A stretch of DNA of 13,635 nucleotides from JAZSQZ01 sp045538175 (GTDB taxonomy: Bacteria; Bacillota; Clostridia; Christensenellales; UBA1242): positions 1-13,635 of the forward strand of contig JAZSQZ010000004.1 in assembly GCA_045538175.1 (NCBI GenBank), written 5' to 3'. Shown here one piece after another: positions 11,741 through 13,635 of this stretch. The notes under the pieces are model-generated. The model made no database searches, was not told the origin of the DNA, and was given only the letters and a program-made list of their open reading frames with translations. The first letter of the stretch is position 1. Each line of letters opens with the position of its first letter. Made by a program: the position numbers and the translations under genes.

Positions 11741-13201
11741 TTAATTAAATTTTCTAACTTGCCAAGTTCTTCTTGAGAACAACATTAAGATTGGGAAAAT
11801 CTCTAATCTTCCAACAAGCATAACAATGCCCAAGAACAATGTTGACACAGGTGACAAGCAAGCAAATGTTCCACCCGGTCCTAAAACGCCGATACCAGGG
11901 CCAACATTGCTAAGACAAGTCAACACACCAGAGAAACTTGTTTGAATATCGATTCCGTCAAAAATTGTAATAAATATTGTGCCAAATGCTAATATTGCCA
12001 TATAGACTGCAAAGAAAGTATAAATTCCATTTAATACGCTTTCTTCAACGGCCTTACCTTCCATTTTGACAACAGAAACATTTCTTGGACTTATAAAGTT
12101 TCTACTCTTTTTAAAGGTTGCTTTTGTTAAAATTGCAAATCTAGAAGCCTTAAATCCACCACCGGTTGAACCTGCCATACCACCAACAAACATTACAAAT
12201 AATAGTATTGCTTGGGAAAACATTGGCCACATCGTATAATCAGTAGTTGTAAAACCTGTTGTGGTAATAAGCGAAACAACTTGGAAGAATGAATCAAGAA
12301 GCGCTGTGCCGAAGTTTGAATATAAGTGCCTTATATTTAGGACAATTGCAAAAACTGATAATAAGATTATACCAAGGTACCATCTTAATTCTTCATTCTT
12401 AAAAGCACGACCTGCTTGACCAATTAGGATAAGATAAAATAGGTTATAGTTGATTGCTGTTAAGAACATAAATATCATAACAACAATTGAAACATAAGTG
12501 CTTCCGTATCCAGCGATACTTGCCGATTTTACAGATAGGCCACCAGAAGCCATTGTTGAAAATGATACCACAAATGAGTCATAAACACCGATACCACCAC
12601 AAATCAAAAGGATAACTTCTACAACTGTGATGACTGCATAAATTACATATAAAATTCTTGCAGTAACTTTGATTTTAGAAACAATTTTGCCAACTTGTGA
12701 ACCAGGAACCTCAGACTTCATAATATGAAGCGAACTTGCTGTTGAGTTTGGTAAAATGGTAAGCACGAAAACAAGGATTCCCATACCACCAACCCATTGA
12801 TTGAAACTTCTCCAAAACATAACACTTTTGGCTGCCCCTTCAACATTTGACATAACACTAGCACCTGTTGTTGACCAACCAGAAGCAGTTTCAAAGAAGG
12901 AATCGATATAACTTCCTATTGTGCCTGAGAAATAGAATGGGAAAGCACCTATGATTGTAACAAGTATCCAACTGAGACCTACAATAATAAGACCTTCTCT
13001 AGCACCAATTTGCTTGTTGTTTTTATTTGGTGGAAAACATATCATAATTCCACCCGGAATAAATGCCATAAGGATAGTCCAAACAAAACTTAACTCTGCC
13101 CCATCTCTATAACAAAAGGACAGGATAAGTGGGATAACAAGCAAGCCGGACAAGATAACCAAAATCCAACCTATTATATAGAAAATCATTTTAACATTCA
13201 T
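11741..13201 (-). CDS. trkH: Potassium uptake protein TrkH/KtrB, membrane subunit
   Basis: A 486-aa potassium channel-like transporter subunit of the Trk/Ktr superfamily. Four pore-loop repeats are visible, each with the selectivity-filter glycine: STTGAS (near 110-115), ASGGLS (218-223), TTTGFTT (313-319) and SNVGPG (431-436). Conserved family segments RSFNQWVGGMGILVF (131-145) and GRLEIFPILMLFSRRTW (464-480) are present. Length is that of TrkH rather than the shorter KtrB. The start is one base after the trkA stop codon, so the two are translationally coupled and TrkA is the cytosolic gating partner. Potassium uptake is driven by the membrane potential, with nucleotide-dependent gating through TrkA. 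Confidence 0.95.
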   Translation of the reverse strand: MNVKMIFYIIGWILVILSGLLVIPLILSFCYRDGAELSFVWTILMAFIPGGIMICFPPNKNNKQIGAREGLIIVGLSWILVTIIGAFPFYFSGTIGSYIDSFFETASGWSTTGASVMSNVEGAAKSVMFWRSFNQWVGGMGILVFVLTILPNSTASSLHIMKSEVPGSQVGKIVSKIKVTARILYVIYAVITVVEVILLICGGIGVYDSFVVSFSTMASGGLSVKSASIAGYGSTYVSIVVMIFMFLTAINYNLFYLILIGQAGRAFKNEELRWYLGIILLSVFAIVLNIRHLYSNFGTALLDSFFQVVSLITTTGFTTTDYTMWPMFSQAILLFVMFVGGMAGSTGGGFKASRFAILTKATFKKSRNFISPRNVSVVKMEGKAVEESVLNGIYTFFAVYMAILAFGTIFITIFDGIDIQTSFSGVLTCLSNVGPGIGVLGPGGTFACLSPVSTLFLGIVMLVGRLEIFPILMLFSRRTWQVRKFN

Positions 13202-13202
13202 A

Positions 13203-13635
13203 TTAGATTATATCCTCAATTTCTGTTATTTGTAATGAAGCATCTGCTATGATAACAATTCTGTCATTTTCTTCAATTTCTGTTTCGCCGATAGGTGTAA
13301 TGATACCACCTTTTCTTATGATACTCGCAATTAAAACTTTTTCTTTAATACCAAGTTCTTTGATTTTTTTACTAACAAACTTTTCATTTGTTCCAACTGA
13401 AAACTCAATTGCTTCAGCCCTATCATTTGCAAGTTTGTATAGAGTCAATACACTGCTACTTTCAGGAACTTGAAGTGCTCTGATAAATCTAACAATTTTT
13501 TGTGAAGTAACTTTCTTTGGAGAAACAACTGTATGAAGTGAAATTTCTTTTGACATATCACAGAAAATATCGTTGTTAACTTTAGGGATAACAGTTTCAA
13601 CTTCTCTGCTTCTTGCAAGAAGAGAAATCATAATA
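13203..13635 (-). CDS. trkA: Potassium uptake regulator TrkA, C-terminal part (cut by window edge)
   Basis: Only the last 143 or so residues are inside the window; the frame stays open to the right edge, and the ATG at 13631 is internal, not the start. The visible part covers the end of the second Rossmann-type NAD-binding domain (ISLLARSREV then KVNND, VVSPKKVTSQKIVRFIRAL) and a complete second TrkA-C (RCK-C) ligand-binding domain (EAIEFSVGTNEKFVSKKIKELGI to DRIVIIAD). In the family this cytosolic protein binds NAD(H) or ATP/ADP and opens or closes TrkH. It ends one base before trkH. Confidence 0.9.
   Translation of the reverse strand, partial: IMISLLARSREVETVIPKVNNDIFCDMSKEISLHTVVSPKKVTSQKIVRFIRALQVPESSSVLTLYKLANDRAEAIEFSVGTNEKFVSKKIKELGIKEKVLIASIIRKGGIITPIGETEIEENDRIVIIADASLQITEIEDII

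Noticed and set aside
1..13635. Defence island or prophage
   Set aside because: No nuclease, methylase, integrase, phage structural gene or transposase is visible; the right half is housekeeping genes.

Overview
The window is strongly AT-rich bacterial DNA with purine-rich ribosome binding sites (GGAGG, AAGGGG), near-consensus -35/-10 promoters with 17-bp spacers, and compact intrinsic terminators. This suggests a low-GC Gram-positive (Bacillota-like), probably little-characterised lineage. I cannot name the species. There is no CRISPR array, tRNA, rRNA or recognisable transposase. No gene-free stretch exceeds 300 bp; the longest are the four intergenic regions described below.

Region 1 (1-4620, minus strand) is a tight five-gene operon behind a consensus promoter (TTGACA-17-TATAAT, 4587-4615) and ending at a symmetrical hairpin (39-70). 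In transcription order it encodes a radical SAM protein with an unusual CX8CX2C cluster motif, a divergent second cytidylate-kinase-like protein, a phosphoribosyltransferase-like protein with an unfamiliar N-terminal region, a CYTH (triphosphate tunnel) protein, and a protein that looks like the excised CP1 editing domain of leucyl-tRNA synthetase carrying an embedded Nudix hydrolase. Four of the five belong to nucleotide or phosphate chemistry families. Three overlap or lie within 16 nt of each other, so I read this as one pathway. It is the best candidate here for an undescribed system, perhaps making, modifying or clearing an unusual nucleotide. The substrate cannot be told from sequence.

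Region 2 (4621-6890, plus strand) starts with a divergent gene of unknown function (358 aa) that shares a 235-bp intergenic region with the operon. That region holds five GGGG/CCCC boxes. An EamA/DMT-type membrane transporter follows, with an apparently near-leaderless promoter.

Region 3 (6891-8385, minus strand) is a TetR-family regulator followed by a proline/glutamine-rich membrane protein. A perfect 7-7-7 inverted repeat covers the -10 box of the TetR promoter, suggesting autoregulation.

Region 4 (8386-13635) holds housekeeping genes: pyruvate kinase (plus), an unrecognised 217-aa protein (minus), the canonical cytidylate kinase (plus), then trkH and the 3' part of trkA (minus), which form a potassium uptake unit cut by the window edge.

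All three convergent junctions (6738-6890, 9799-10017, 11524-11740) share one layout: plus-strand terminator, the motif CCGACCAAATATATTTT in the same orientation, then minus-strand terminator. Two of them are full 207-bp copies of one cassette containing a 71-bp inverted-repeat element. This is a second notable structure of the window.
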